Shown: piece by piece, positions 1 through 7,355 of the stretch
Layout of the letters: every line of letters starts with the position of its first letter
How positions within the stretch are numbered: position 1 is the stretch's first letter
Assembly (NCBI RefSeq): GCF_016427505.1
Contig: NZ_JAELXS010000002.1
Coordinates: 62,001 to 126,000, forward strand
Length of the DNA: 64,000 nt
Direction of reading: 5' to 3'
From: Sphingomonas mollis
Lineage (GTDB): Bacteria > Pseudomonadota > Alphaproteobacteria > Sphingomonadales > Sphingomonadaceae
The notes under the pieces: generated by a model
The model's input: only the letters and a program-made list of their open reading frames with translations
What the model was told of the DNA's origin: nothing
Database searches by the model: none
Position numbers and translations under genes: made by a program

Positions 1-2
1 GG

Positions 3-182
3 CGAATGGCTGAACTGGACATGGCGAATCAGACGCTCAAGTCGCTGTCCGGGTATAGTCGTGACGATCAGGTGGCGCATTACACGCGCGGCGCGGATCA
101 GGTCCGCATGGCGGATGCCGCCGTCGCTGCATTGTCGAAATGGGAGAAATCCCGTCCCAAAAAGGGAGAGCGGAATGTCTAG
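3..182 (+). CDS. Tyrosine recombinase (phage/island integrase), C-terminal fragment
   Basis: The open frame enters from the left edge and ends at the TAG at 180-182, giving about 59 residues. It contains the stretch TLKSLSGYSRDDQVAHYTRG followed by a basic Lys-rich end. This matches the end of tyrosine recombinases, where the active-site Tyr lies in a HYT or RYT context; here the Tyr is in AHYTRGAD. Such enzymes cut and rejoin DNA through a covalent Tyr link to integrate or excise phages and islands. The gene ends 66 bases from the 3' end of a tRNA-Asn gene, the usual position of an island integrase. The catalytic Arg/His residues lie outside the window, so intactness cannot be judged. Family call is fairly sure; the element type is unknown. 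Confidence 0.75.
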   Translation, partial: RMAELDMANQTLKSLSGYSRDDQVAHYTRGADQVRMADAAVAALSKWEKSRPKKGERNV

Positions 183-248
183 CCCTCGCAGCTACGAATG
201 TCTAACCTACCCCCAAACACCTACAACAGCGAGGTATTATATGAAGGG

Positions 249-323
249 TGGCTCCCTGAGTAGGATTCGAACCTACGGCCGCTCGATTAACAGTCGAGAG
301 CTCTACCGCTGAGCTATCAGGGA
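249..323 (-). tRNA. tRNA-Asn (anticodon GTT), CCA encoded
   Basis: Read on the minus strand from 323, the acceptor arm TCCCTGA pairs perfectly with TCAGGGA at 259-253. The discriminator is G and CCA is encoded at 251-249. The D arm begins TAGCTCAGC, the anticodon loop reads CTGTTAA, giving anticodon GTT for asparagine, and the T arm holds GGTTCGAATCC. All four stems can be drawn. Its 3' end points at the integrase gene to the left, so this tRNA is the probable integration target of the element beyond the window edge. Confidence 0.97.
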
Positions 324-340
324 TCGTTGCTGTGGGCGGG

Positions 341-368
341 TCTATAATCGACCGAAAAGAGGATGCAA
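341..368 (-). promoter_or_regulatory. Probable promoter of tRNA-Asn
   Basis: On the minus strand, TTGCAT (368-363) is followed after 16 bases by TATAGA (346-341), about 18 bases before the mature tRNA 5' end. This is close to the sigma-70 consensus and well placed for a stable RNA gene. It lies in the gap between nadK and the tRNA. Confidence 0.5.
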
Positions 369-394
369 CCCCGTTCGTGCACTCGGAGGCACGA

Positions 395-1174
395 TCAGCC
401 GAGAAACTGTTCCATCGTGATCCGATCGTCCAGCGCATGCTCGGGGTCGAACAATAGCGTCAACTCGCGCGCGCGGTCCATGCAGATGTCCACCTGCGCC
501 ACGTCGCGCACCTCTCGCTGGTCGGCGACGGCGGAGACGGGGCGCTTGGCCGGTTCCAGCACCGTCAGCGTGATGCGAGCCTGATCGCGCAAGATCGCGC
601 CGTTCCAGCGACGCGGGCGGAACGGGCTGATCGGCGTCAGTGCCAGCAATCCCGCACCCAGCGGCAGGATCGGTCCATGCGCGGACAAATTATAGGCGGT
701 CGATCCCGCCGGCGTGGCGCACAGGATGCCGTCGCACGCCAGTTCGGGCAGCACGACGCGGCCGTTCACCATCACCTCCAGCTTGGCGGTCTGGCGCGTC
801 TCACGCAGCAGCGACACCTCGTTGATCGCGGGCAGGGTGTGGATGCGCCCGTCGATCCCGGTCGCGGTCATCTGCAACGGCGTCACCTGAAACGGCCGCG
901 CCCGTGCCAGCCGCTCTTCCAGCCCATGCCGCCGCCACTCGTTCATCAGGAACCCAACCGTGCCGAGGTTCATGCCGAACACCGGGGTCGGCGATGTCCG
1001 CCGTTCCAGCATCCGATGCAGCGTCTGGAGCATGAAGCCATCGCCGCCCAGCGCGATCACGACATCGGCGTTCTCGACATCGACCCAGTCGGCCGCATCC
1101 GCCAGTTCCGCGGCCGCCGCTTGCGCCGGCGCGGTGGGCGAGGCGACCAGCGCCCGCCGCTCATATCCGCTCAT
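395..1174 (-). CDS. nadK: NAD kinase
   Basis: Phosphorylates NAD to NADP with ATP (cytoplasm), the only route to NADP. The 259-residue product is typical of compact alphaproteobacterial NAD kinases. It shows the ATP-binding GGDG motif at residues 43-46 (VIALGGDGFML), an INEV segment near 137, and the second conserved stretch TPAGSTAYN near 173. The start ATG overlaps the moaA stop codon in an ATGA junction (1171-1174), so the two genes are translationally coupled and probably one transcript with moaA first. No unusual features. Confidence 0.93.
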   Translation of the reverse strand: MSGYERRALVASPTAPAQAAAAELADAADWVDVENADVVIALGGDGFMLQTLHRMLERRTSPTPVFGMNLGTVGFLMNEWRRHGLEERLARARPFQVTPLQMTATGIDGRIHTLPAINEVSLLRETRQTAKLEVMVNGRVVLPELACDGILCATPAGSTAYNLSAHGPILPLGAGLLALTPISPFRPRRWNGAILRDQARITLTVLEPAKRPVSAVADQREVRDVAQVDICMDRARELTLLFDPEHALDDRITMEQFLG

Positions 1175-2190
1175 CCGCCGGTCACGCTCATATGCCGTGC
1201 CACCGCCGGCGCCGCGCCTGCCTCGATCCGGAAGTCATGACGGGCGGGCTTCTCGCGCAGGCCGACATCGATCGCGGCATCCACCGCCGCCAGCCCGCCG
1301 TCGCGCAGCGCCGCTTTCAGATCGACCTGATCGTCATGGCCCAGGCACATGTACAGCTTGCCCTCGGTCGTCAGGCGAACCCGGTTGCAGCCATCGCAGA
1401 AATTGGCGGTCAGCGGCGAGATCAGGCCCAGCCGCGTATTGGTCCCCTCGACCCGCCAGTACCGCGCCGGCCCACCGCTGCGATGCGTGTCGCGCACCAG
1501 GGGGAAGCGCGTCGACAAATCCTCGAACACGCGCGTCAGCGGCAGGAAACGATCGACCCGGTCCTCATCGACGGCACCCAGCGGCATCGTCTCGATCAAC
1601 GACAGGTCGAGGTCTTCGTCGGCGCACCAGCTCAGCATCCCGCCGATCTCGTCCTCGTTCAGCCCTTTCAGCGCGACCATGTTGATCTTCACGCGCAGCC
1701 CCGCATCGCGCGCCGCACGGATGCCACCGATCACCTGCGCAACATCGCCATGGCGGGTGATGAACCGGAAACGATCAGCGTCCAGACTGTCGAGGCTGAC
1801 GTTCACCCGCCGCATGCCCGCCGCGATCAGCGTGGGCGCGTGTTCGGCCAGCCGCGTGCCGTTGGTCGTCATCGTCAGTTCGTCGAGCCCGCCCGGCCGC
1901 CCGACCATCGCGCCCAGCCGGCGCACCAGTTCGCCAACATCGCGCCGGACCAGCGGCTCGCCACCCGACAAGCGGATCTTGTTCACGCCGCGCGCCACGA
2001 ATCGCTCGGCGATCACCGCGATCTCTTCCAGGCTCAGCACCTGCGATCGGGGCAGGAACGTCATCTGTTCGGACATGCAATATCGACAGCGCAGATCGCA
2101 GCGGTCGGTGACCGAAATGCGCAAATAGCGAATCGCCCGGCCATGGGCGTCGATCAGCGTGGATGGAGGAGGAGCCAGAGCGATCGACAT
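1171..2190 (-). CDS. moaA: GTP 3',8-cyclase MoaA (molybdenum cofactor synthesis)
   Basis: Radical SAM enzyme converting GTP to 3',8-cyclo-GTP, the first step of molybdopterin synthesis. From the ATG at 2190 the protein is about 339 residues. The N-terminal cluster motif CDLRCRYC (C-x3-C-x2-C) is at about residues 31-38. The C-terminal cluster is NFCDGCNRVRL followed by a Cys in LYMCLG. The protein ends in Gly-Gly, as functional MoaA proteins do. An in-frame ATG at 2226 would add 12 residues, but conserved similarity starts only after the later Met. The gene is followed by nadK with a 4-base overlap. No other moa gene is in the window. Confidence 0.93.
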   Translation of the reverse strand: MSIALAPPPSTLIDAHGRAIRYLRISVTDRCDLRCRYCMSEQMTFLPRSQVLSLEEIAVIAERFVARGVNKIRLSGGEPLVRRDVGELVRRLGAMVGRPGGLDELTMTTNGTRLAEHAPTLIAAGMRRVNVSLDSLDADRFRFITRHGDVAQVIGGIRAARDAGLRVKINMVALKGLNEDEIGGMLSWCADEDLDLSLIETMPLGAVDEDRVDRFLPLTRVFEDLSTRFPLVRDTHRSGGPARYWRVEGTNTRLGLISPLTANFCDGCNRVRLTTEGKLYMCLGHDDQVDLKAALRDGGLAAVDAAIDVGLREKPARHDFRIEAGAAPAVARHMSVTGG

Positions 2191-2277
2191 CGGTCCCGAA
2201 TTAGGGCGCGTACAGGTCATCAGCAAGAGGCGATGCCGGATTGAGGGCGACGCGACACCCGGCTACGGTTGCAACCG

Positions 2278-3762
2278 ATGATATATCCCGATGAAGGACG
2301 CGCGGTCGACCTGATCGACGCCCGCGGACGCGCCCAGGCGGCGTTGGCCGAGGTGCGGTCTCGTGCCCGGCAGGGGGAAGCGTTGCTCGTCCTGACCGAC
2401 GATGCCGCCATCGCCGACGACTTCCTCGATGCCGGCGCCTTCGCCTTCCTCGCCGCGCCGCGCGACGAGGCGGAGATCGCCGTCGCGCTTCGTTATGCCC
2501 GTCGCGCCGGCATGACGGAACGCCGCGAGCTTGCCGATGTCGATGGCGATGATGCCGCGCGGGTGCAGGACTGGCTGGCGGAACAGGTCGCGGCGAAGCG
2601 TCCCTGTGCGTTGATCGTCGTGGCCCTGTCGCGGCTCGATCTGGTCAATGCCGCGCACGGTCGCGACCGCGTCGATGCCGCCACCGCGCAGATCGCCGGC
2701 CGGATCGCCGATGCCGCCGGGCCGCACGCGTTCGTCACACGTGTCGGCGGCGCGCGTTTTCTCGTCGGACTGGACGGCGACTGGCATCCCGCGCTGGCCG
2801 CGATCGGCACGGCGCTGGCGCGTCCGTTCGATGTCGATGGCGGGCCGATGCTGCTCGGTAACCGGGTCGGCGTCGCCAAGCATGAGGGCGGGGAGGATGC
2901 CGACACGCTGGTCCGCCGCGCCGGCGACGCACTGGCACAGGCGCGGATCAGCGACGGCGCCACGACCCGCGTCGCGGGGCCGGAGGATGCGGGGTCGCTG
3001 GACGATCTCGCCGCCGACCTGCACCATGCGATCACCGGCGGCGGCATCGGCATCGTGTTCCAGCCACAGGTCGAAATCTCCAGCGGCTGCATCGTCGGTG
3101 TAGAGGCGCTGGCCCGGTGGGAGCATCCCCGGCTGGGGCCACTCGGCGCCGACACACTGTTCGCCGCCGCCGATCGCGCCGACCTCGGGATCGCGCTGTC
3201 CGACCATATCCAGCAACTGACGCTCGCCCGGGCCGCTCGCTGGCCGCGCGTGCTGGATGCGTTGCGGCTTTCCTTGAACCTGACCGCCGCCGACGTCGCG
3301 CGCGCCGGCTTCGCGCGCCTGTTCCTCGACCGCGTCGATGCCAGCGGCTTCCCACGCGGTCGCCTGACGGTCGAGATTACCGAGACGGGCATGATCCAGG
3401 AACTGGACCGGGCCGCCGCCCTGCTCACCGAGTTGCGCGGGGCAGGGTGCCGGATCGCGATCGATGATTTCGGCACCGGCTATTCCAGCCTCGCCTATCT
3501 GAAGGCGTTGCCGCTCGATTATCTCAAGATCGACAAGGCGCTCGCCCGCGACATCACCGGCAATCCGCGCGACCGGGTGGTGGTACGCGGCGTGATCGAG
3601 ATCGCCCGCGCACTCGGCCTCGCGGTGATCGCCGAGGGTGTCGAGACGCCGCAGCAACTCGCGCTGCTCGCGGCGGAGGGATGCGGCTGGTATCAGGGTT
3701 TCCTGCGGGCAGGGGCGCTGGACGAGGCGGCACTGGCGGCGATGGTGGAGAAGGAACGATGA
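2278..3762 (+). CDS. EAL-domain cyclic-di-GMP phosphodiesterase with degenerate GGDEF
   Basis: Likely degrades cyclic-di-GMP. About 494 residues in three parts. Residues 20-85 resemble a receiver fold but lack a convincing phospho-acceptor Asp. Residues 95-225 are a GGDEF domain whose signature reads VGGARF instead of GGDEF, so cyclase activity is not expected. From about 245 on is an EAL domain with all usual active-site stretches: EALARW, SLNLTAAD, VEITETG, IDDFGTGYSS, YLKIDK, AEGVET and YQGF. The EAL part therefore looks active, and the GGDEF part may sense GTP. Start taken at the ATG at 2278; a TTG at 2269 is also in frame. The stop codon overlaps the next gene (ATGA). No membrane segment, so soluble. 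Confidence 0.88.
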   Translation: MIYPDEGRAVDLIDARGRAQAALAEVRSRARQGEALLVLTDDAAIADDFLDAGAFAFLAAPRDEAEIAVALRYARRAGMTERRELADVDGDDAARVQDWLAEQVAAKRPCALIVVALSRLDLVNAAHGRDRVDAATAQIAGRIADAAGPHAFVTRVGGARFLVGLDGDWHPALAAIGTALARPFDVDGGPMLLGNRVGVAKHEGGEDADTLVRRAGDALAQARISDGATTRVAGPEDAGSLDDLAADLHHAITGGGIGIVFQPQVEISSGCIVGVEALARWEHPRLGPLGADTLFAAADRADLGIALSDHIQQLTLARAARWPRVLDALRLSLNLTAADVARAGFARLFLDRVDASGFPRGRLTVEITETGMIQELDRAAALLTELRGAGCRIAIDDFGTGYSSLAYLKALPLDYLKIDKALARDITGNPRDRVVVRGVIEIARALGLAVIAEGVETPQQLALLAAEGCGWYQGFLRAGALDEAALAAMVEKER

Positions 3763-4172
3763 TGCCTGTGGTCCTGATGCTCGCCACCGCGATCGTCGCA
3801 CCGGCCGCGGCACCCGCCGCCGCTTCGTCGCCGGCCGCTGCGCTGGCGGACAGCGTCGCGGGCTGGAACACCGGCAGCCTCGATCGTTTCATGGCGGCCT
3901 ATGCCGAAGACGCGATCTATGTGACCAGCAAGGGCGTGGTCCGCGGCAAGCCGACCATCGCCGAACATTATGCCCCCAGCTTCGTCGGCGGCACGAATAC
4001 GCGCGGCAAGCTGACGATCGAACCGCTGGTCGAACGCCCGATCGACGCCCGCCATCACCTGCTGATCGGGCGCTGGACGCTGCATGGTCCGCAAATGCAG
4101 ACCGGGCTGACGACCTTGATCTTCGAGCGTCGCGGATCGGCTTGGCGGATCATGTCCGATCACAGCAGCTGA
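3759..4172 (+). CDS. Secreted SnoaL/NTF2-like protein
   Basis: About 137 residues. It begins with two Met codons and a hydrophobic Ala-rich stretch (MMPVVLMLATAIVAPAAAP) that reads as a signal peptide. The mature part has the pattern of DUF4440/SnoaL-like NTF2 folds: ALADSVAGWNTGSLDRFMAA followed by a Tyr-Ala-Glu-Asp-Ala turn, a middle KGVVRGKPTIAEHY helix, and a closing strand LIFERRGSAWRIMSDHSS. Such proteins form cone-shaped dimers binding small ligands; no catalytic residue can be assigned. Translation is coupled to the upstream EAL gene (ATGA, 3759-3762), so they probably share a transcript. The biological role is unknown. Confidence 0.75.
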   Translation: MMPVVLMLATAIVAPAAAPAAASSPAAALADSVAGWNTGSLDRFMAAYAEDAIYVTSKGVVRGKPTIAEHYAPSFVGGTNTRGKLTIEPLVERPIDARHHLLIGRWTLHGPQMQTGLTTLIFERRGSAWRIMSDHSS

Positions 4173-4315
4173 CAAAACCGTCAATCCTGTTGCCCCAAAT
4201 GTCATCGGGATCGCATCATCCCGTCATGGATCTATATTGGTACTGCAATGGTAGCGTAAAAATTCCGAACTAGGGCAACCCCAGCGGCAAAGATGCCGAC
4301 GGGGGAATACACATC

Positions 4316-6403
4316 ATGGATACAAAGAACGAACGGCGCCCGCTGCGCCGGGTGGCGGATCGTCGCGCCGTGTTGCGTAACGCGGCCGGCCTCACCGTCC
4401 TGCCGCTGGGCGCCGGCCTGTTGAGCGGATGCGACGACGACAGCGGCAACCCGTCGGCCACCAGCACGACCAGCGATGCGACGACGCTCGCCTCATCGCG
4501 CGTCTCGACCGCGACGACCAGCTTCACCGTTGCGGTGCTGCCCGACACGCAATTCTATTCGCGCTACGCCACGGCGGCGGAGAACAGCCAGTTCTCCCGC
4601 AAATACGGCAGCGAGCCGTTCGCGGCCCAGACCGCTTGGATCGCCAGGAACGCCGCATCCTACAACATCCCGTTCGTCATCCACCTCGGCGACGTAGTCG
4701 ATCAGGTCGGCAAGCCCGATCAGTGGAAGGTGGCCGACGCCGCGATGAAGCAACTGGAGGCGGCCCGCGTCCCCTATTCGATCCTCGCGGGCAATCACGA
4801 CGTGCTCGTCGATTACGAATATCGCGGCGCCTGGGATCAGGGATCGGGCACCGATGCCCAGCGCAATCCCTCGGCCGAACCCTATATCACGTGGTTCCCG
4901 AAGACCCGCGCCGCCGCGCAGGCGACCTTCCGCGAACGCGACGGCACCGGCTTCCACGAATATCACGTGTTCGAGGCGCACGGCATCCAGTTCATGGTGC
5001 TGTCGCTGTCATGGCGCATCTCCGACAATGCCATCGCCTGGGCGCGCGACGTGATCCGCCGCAACCCGACTTTGCCGGTCATCCTGTCGAACCACCAGTT
5101 GCTCAACATCGACAAGGACGCGGTCAGCCCGCTCGAAACCGAATATGGCAAGATGTTGTGGGACAAGCTGATCCGCGACAACGACCAGATCTTCATGACG
5201 CTGAACGGCCATCACCACGGCGCCGCCCGGCTGACCAAGATCAACGATTTCGGCAACCCGGTCGAAGAGATGGTGGTCGATTACCAGATGGCCTATCAGG
5301 GCGGTAACGCGCTGATGCGGCTGTACGAATTCGATCTGTCGGCCAACCGCATCGACGTTCTGTCGTTCTCGCCTTGGGTCGTGCAGAAGCCGAAGAACAC
5401 GCTCAACCAGTTCGACCGCGCCGTGCTGCCCGAAGCGAACGAGCAGTTCAGCATCGAGATGAACTTCAAGAAGCGGTTCGCGGGCTTCATGAAGTGGAAG
5501 CCGACGCTGGCCACCGTCGGCACGCCGATCCTGCCGCGCGTGAAGCAGGACCTGCTCGCCGGTTATGTCGAACCGACCGTCCCCGAACAGGTGCCGCCGC
5601 GCGACGAAAACGACTATCCGCAGGTCGCCGATACCTATGCCCATTGGCGCCCCGTCGCGGGCAAGGCCGGCATGGCGGTCGCGGTGGGCGAAACCCTGCC
5701 CGACGCGCTCGGCCAGTTTCCGATGAAGCGCGTCGCGCTCGCCGGTCCGGCACAGGTCGAGGACGTGGTCTGGTCCGACGATCGCCACCACCTGTCGTCA
5801 TGCCCGGCCAGCGTGCGCTTCGTGAACACCGACAAGGTCACCGTCCGCAACAGCTCCTTCTCGACCGCGATCGACGCGGCCGTGAACAACCGCAGCTTCT
5901 GGGACGGCTATACGGTCGAAGCCTTCATCAAGGTCGACGCGAACTGGACGCGGGAGAACCATCGCTGGGGCAATATCCTCGGCCGCGTCGGCAACCGCGG
6001 CAATCTGCCCGGCTTTAACGGCGGCGACCGCGAGGCATCGTCGGTCCTGTTCGCCATCTCGTCGCTCCGCGAAGTGCAGTGGGAGGTCGTGCCGGCCACC
6101 AACTCCAGCCAGCCTCAGTCGAACTGGTCGGGCGAGATCATGCGCGACACCTGGTATCACGTCGCCATCGTCTGCGATCCCGCCACGCGGGAGACGATCA
6201 TGTATGTCGAGGGCGCACCCGTCCTGCGCAACGTCACCGGCGCGATCGGCATGCGGTCGCAGGGCGTCGACAGGCCGTGGATACTCGGCGCGTCGTGGTG
6301 GAACGGTAGCCGCGTCGATGGCTATTTCGGCCATATCGGCGAAGTCCGCCTCGTCGGCCGCCCGCTGAAGCCCGAACAATGGCTCACCGCCCGCCGCGCA
6401 TGA
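4316..6403 (+). CDS. Exported metallophosphoesterase with C-terminal LamG-like domain
   Basis: 695 residues. The N-terminus combines a twin-arginine motif (DRRAVLRNAAG, about 15-25) with a lipobox-like LLSGC ending at Cys39, so it is exported, probably by Tat and possibly as a lipoprotein. Calcineurin-like phosphoesterase motifs occur in order: PDTQ (about 75), HLGDVVD (about 125), AGNHD (about 159), SNHQ (about 259) and NGHHHG (about 298). These supply the two-metal centre. Residues about 505-690 look like a concanavalin/laminin-G fold, typical of carbohydrate or surface binding. The substrate is unknown. A PEP-CTERM gene and a TonB-dependent receptor follow in the same direction, suggesting release of a phosphate-bearing nutrient. 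Confidence 0.85.
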   Translation: MDTKNERRPLRRVADRRAVLRNAAGLTVLPLGAGLLSGCDDDSGNPSATSTTSDATTLASSRVSTATTSFTVAVLPDTQFYSRYATAAENSQFSRKYGSEPFAAQTAWIARNAASYNIPFVIHLGDVVDQVGKPDQWKVADAAMKQLEAARVPYSILAGNHDVLVDYEYRGAWDQGSGTDAQRNPSAEPYITWFPKTRAAAQATFRERDGTGFHEYHVFEAHGIQFMVLSLSWRISDNAIAWARDVIRRNPTLPVILSNHQLLNIDKDAVSPLETEYGKMLWDKLIRDNDQIFMTLNGHHHGAARLTKINDFGNPVEEMVVDYQMAYQGGNALMRLYEFDLSANRIDVLSFSPWVVQKPKNTLNQFDRAVLPEANEQFSIEMNFKKRFAGFMKWKPTLATVGTPILPRVKQDLLAGYVEPTVPEQVPPRDENDYPQVADTYAHWRPVAGKAGMAVAVGETLPDALGQFPMKRVALAGPAQVEDVVWSDDRHHLSSCPASVRFVNTDKVTVRNSSFSTAIDAAVNNRSFWDGYTVEAFIKVDANWTRENHRWGNILGRVGNRGNLPGFNGGDREASSVLFAISSLREVQWEVVPATNSSQPQSNWSGEIMRDTWYHVAIVCDPATRETIMYVEGAPVLRNVTGAIGMRSQGVDRPWILGASWWNGSRVDGYFGHIGEVRLVGRPLKPEQWLTARRA

Positions 6404-6472
6404 TCGCGTGAACGACCGGGCCGGCGCCCTCCGCCGGCCCGCTTCGCGCGCCCCCCATTCAGGAGACACGAC

Positions 6473-7291
6473 ATGAAGAATTTCTCGATGATGGCGCTCG
6501 CCATCGCCGCCATCGCCGCCATCGCCCCCGCCATCGCCCATGCCGCCCAGTTTCAGGCGAGCGGCGACATCTTCACCGGCACCGGTTTCGGCAGCCGCTA
6601 TGTCGGGCCGGGCGGCAACGCCTCGCCCAGCAACCGCGCGTTCGGATCGGTGCAGGACGGCGGCGCCGACACCTTCGACAATTTCGGCTTCTTCAACACC
6701 GGCCTCGGCGGCCTGACGCTGTCGCGGCAGGTGGAACTGCTCGACGGCAACGTCTTCCGCTTCTTCGACACCTTTACCAACGCCGGCCGGTCGGCGATCA
6801 GCACCACCGTCAACTTCTTCGGCAATCTCGGCTCCGACGGTGACGAGCTCGTCAGCACGAACAATGCCGGCCTGATCGTCAGCTGTCAGGACGACGGCGA
6901 CGGCAACTGCATTGAGGATGCCGTGCTCGCGCTGGTATCGGGCAATAACGGTCTCGCCCAGGCGGCGATCACCCCCGATCGCTACAACGCCCGCTTCCTG
7001 CTGAACGTCGCCGCCGGCGAAAGCGTCAGCCTGCTGAACTTCGCGTTCCTGGCGCGTGACGAAAACGGCCCGCTCGCCAGCGACGTCACGCTCGCCCGGA
7101 CCACCGGCGCCGCGCTGCAGGCCGCGCCGCGTACCGAGGGGCTGACCGCCACCCAGATCGGCCGGATCGTCAATTTCAGCGTCAGCGCCGTGCCGGAGCC
7201 CGCCAGCTGGACGATGATGATCGCCGGCTTCGGCGCGATCGGCGTCGCCATGCGCCGTCGCCGCACCGCGCGCGTCACCTTCGCCGTCTGA
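6473..7291 (+). CDS. PEP-CTERM (PEPxxW type) sorting-signal protein
   Basis: 272 residues. A signal peptide begins MKNFSMMALAIAAIAAIA and is followed by AHAAQF. The last 30 residues form a PEP-CTERM tail: VPEPASWTMMIAGFGAIGVA, then a run of Arg residues. In this family the tail is recognised by an exosortase for surface anchoring or export. The middle part is Gly/Asn/Phe-rich, consistent with a beta-rich extracellular protein; its function is not recognisable. It sits 69 bases after the metallophosphoesterase gene and 64 bases before the TonB-dependent receptor, all co-directional. No exosortase gene is in the window. Confidence 0.85.
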   Translation: MKNFSMMALAIAAIAAIAPAIAHAAQFQASGDIFTGTGFGSRYVGPGGNASPSNRAFGSVQDGGADTFDNFGFFNTGLGGLTLSRQVELLDGNVFRFFDTFTNAGRSAISTTVNFFGNLGSDGDELVSTNNAGLIVSCQDDGDGNCIEDAVLALVSGNNGLAQAAITPDRYNARFLLNVAAGESVSLLNFAFLARDENGPLASDVTLARTTGAALQAAPRTEGLTATQIGRIVNFSVSAVPEPASWTMMIAGFGAIGVAMRRRRTARVTFAV

Positions 7292-7355
7292 TCGAAAGAC
7301 CTTCATGGGCGCCGCCGGTGGTGGCGCCCAACATACATCATACAGGGTAACAATA

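Noticed and set aside
4189..4215. Possible Pho box (CTGTTGC ... ATGTCAT) upstream of the metallophosphatase
   Set aside because: The half-sites are 12 bases apart instead of 11 and each has mismatches, so the match is too weak to report as a site.
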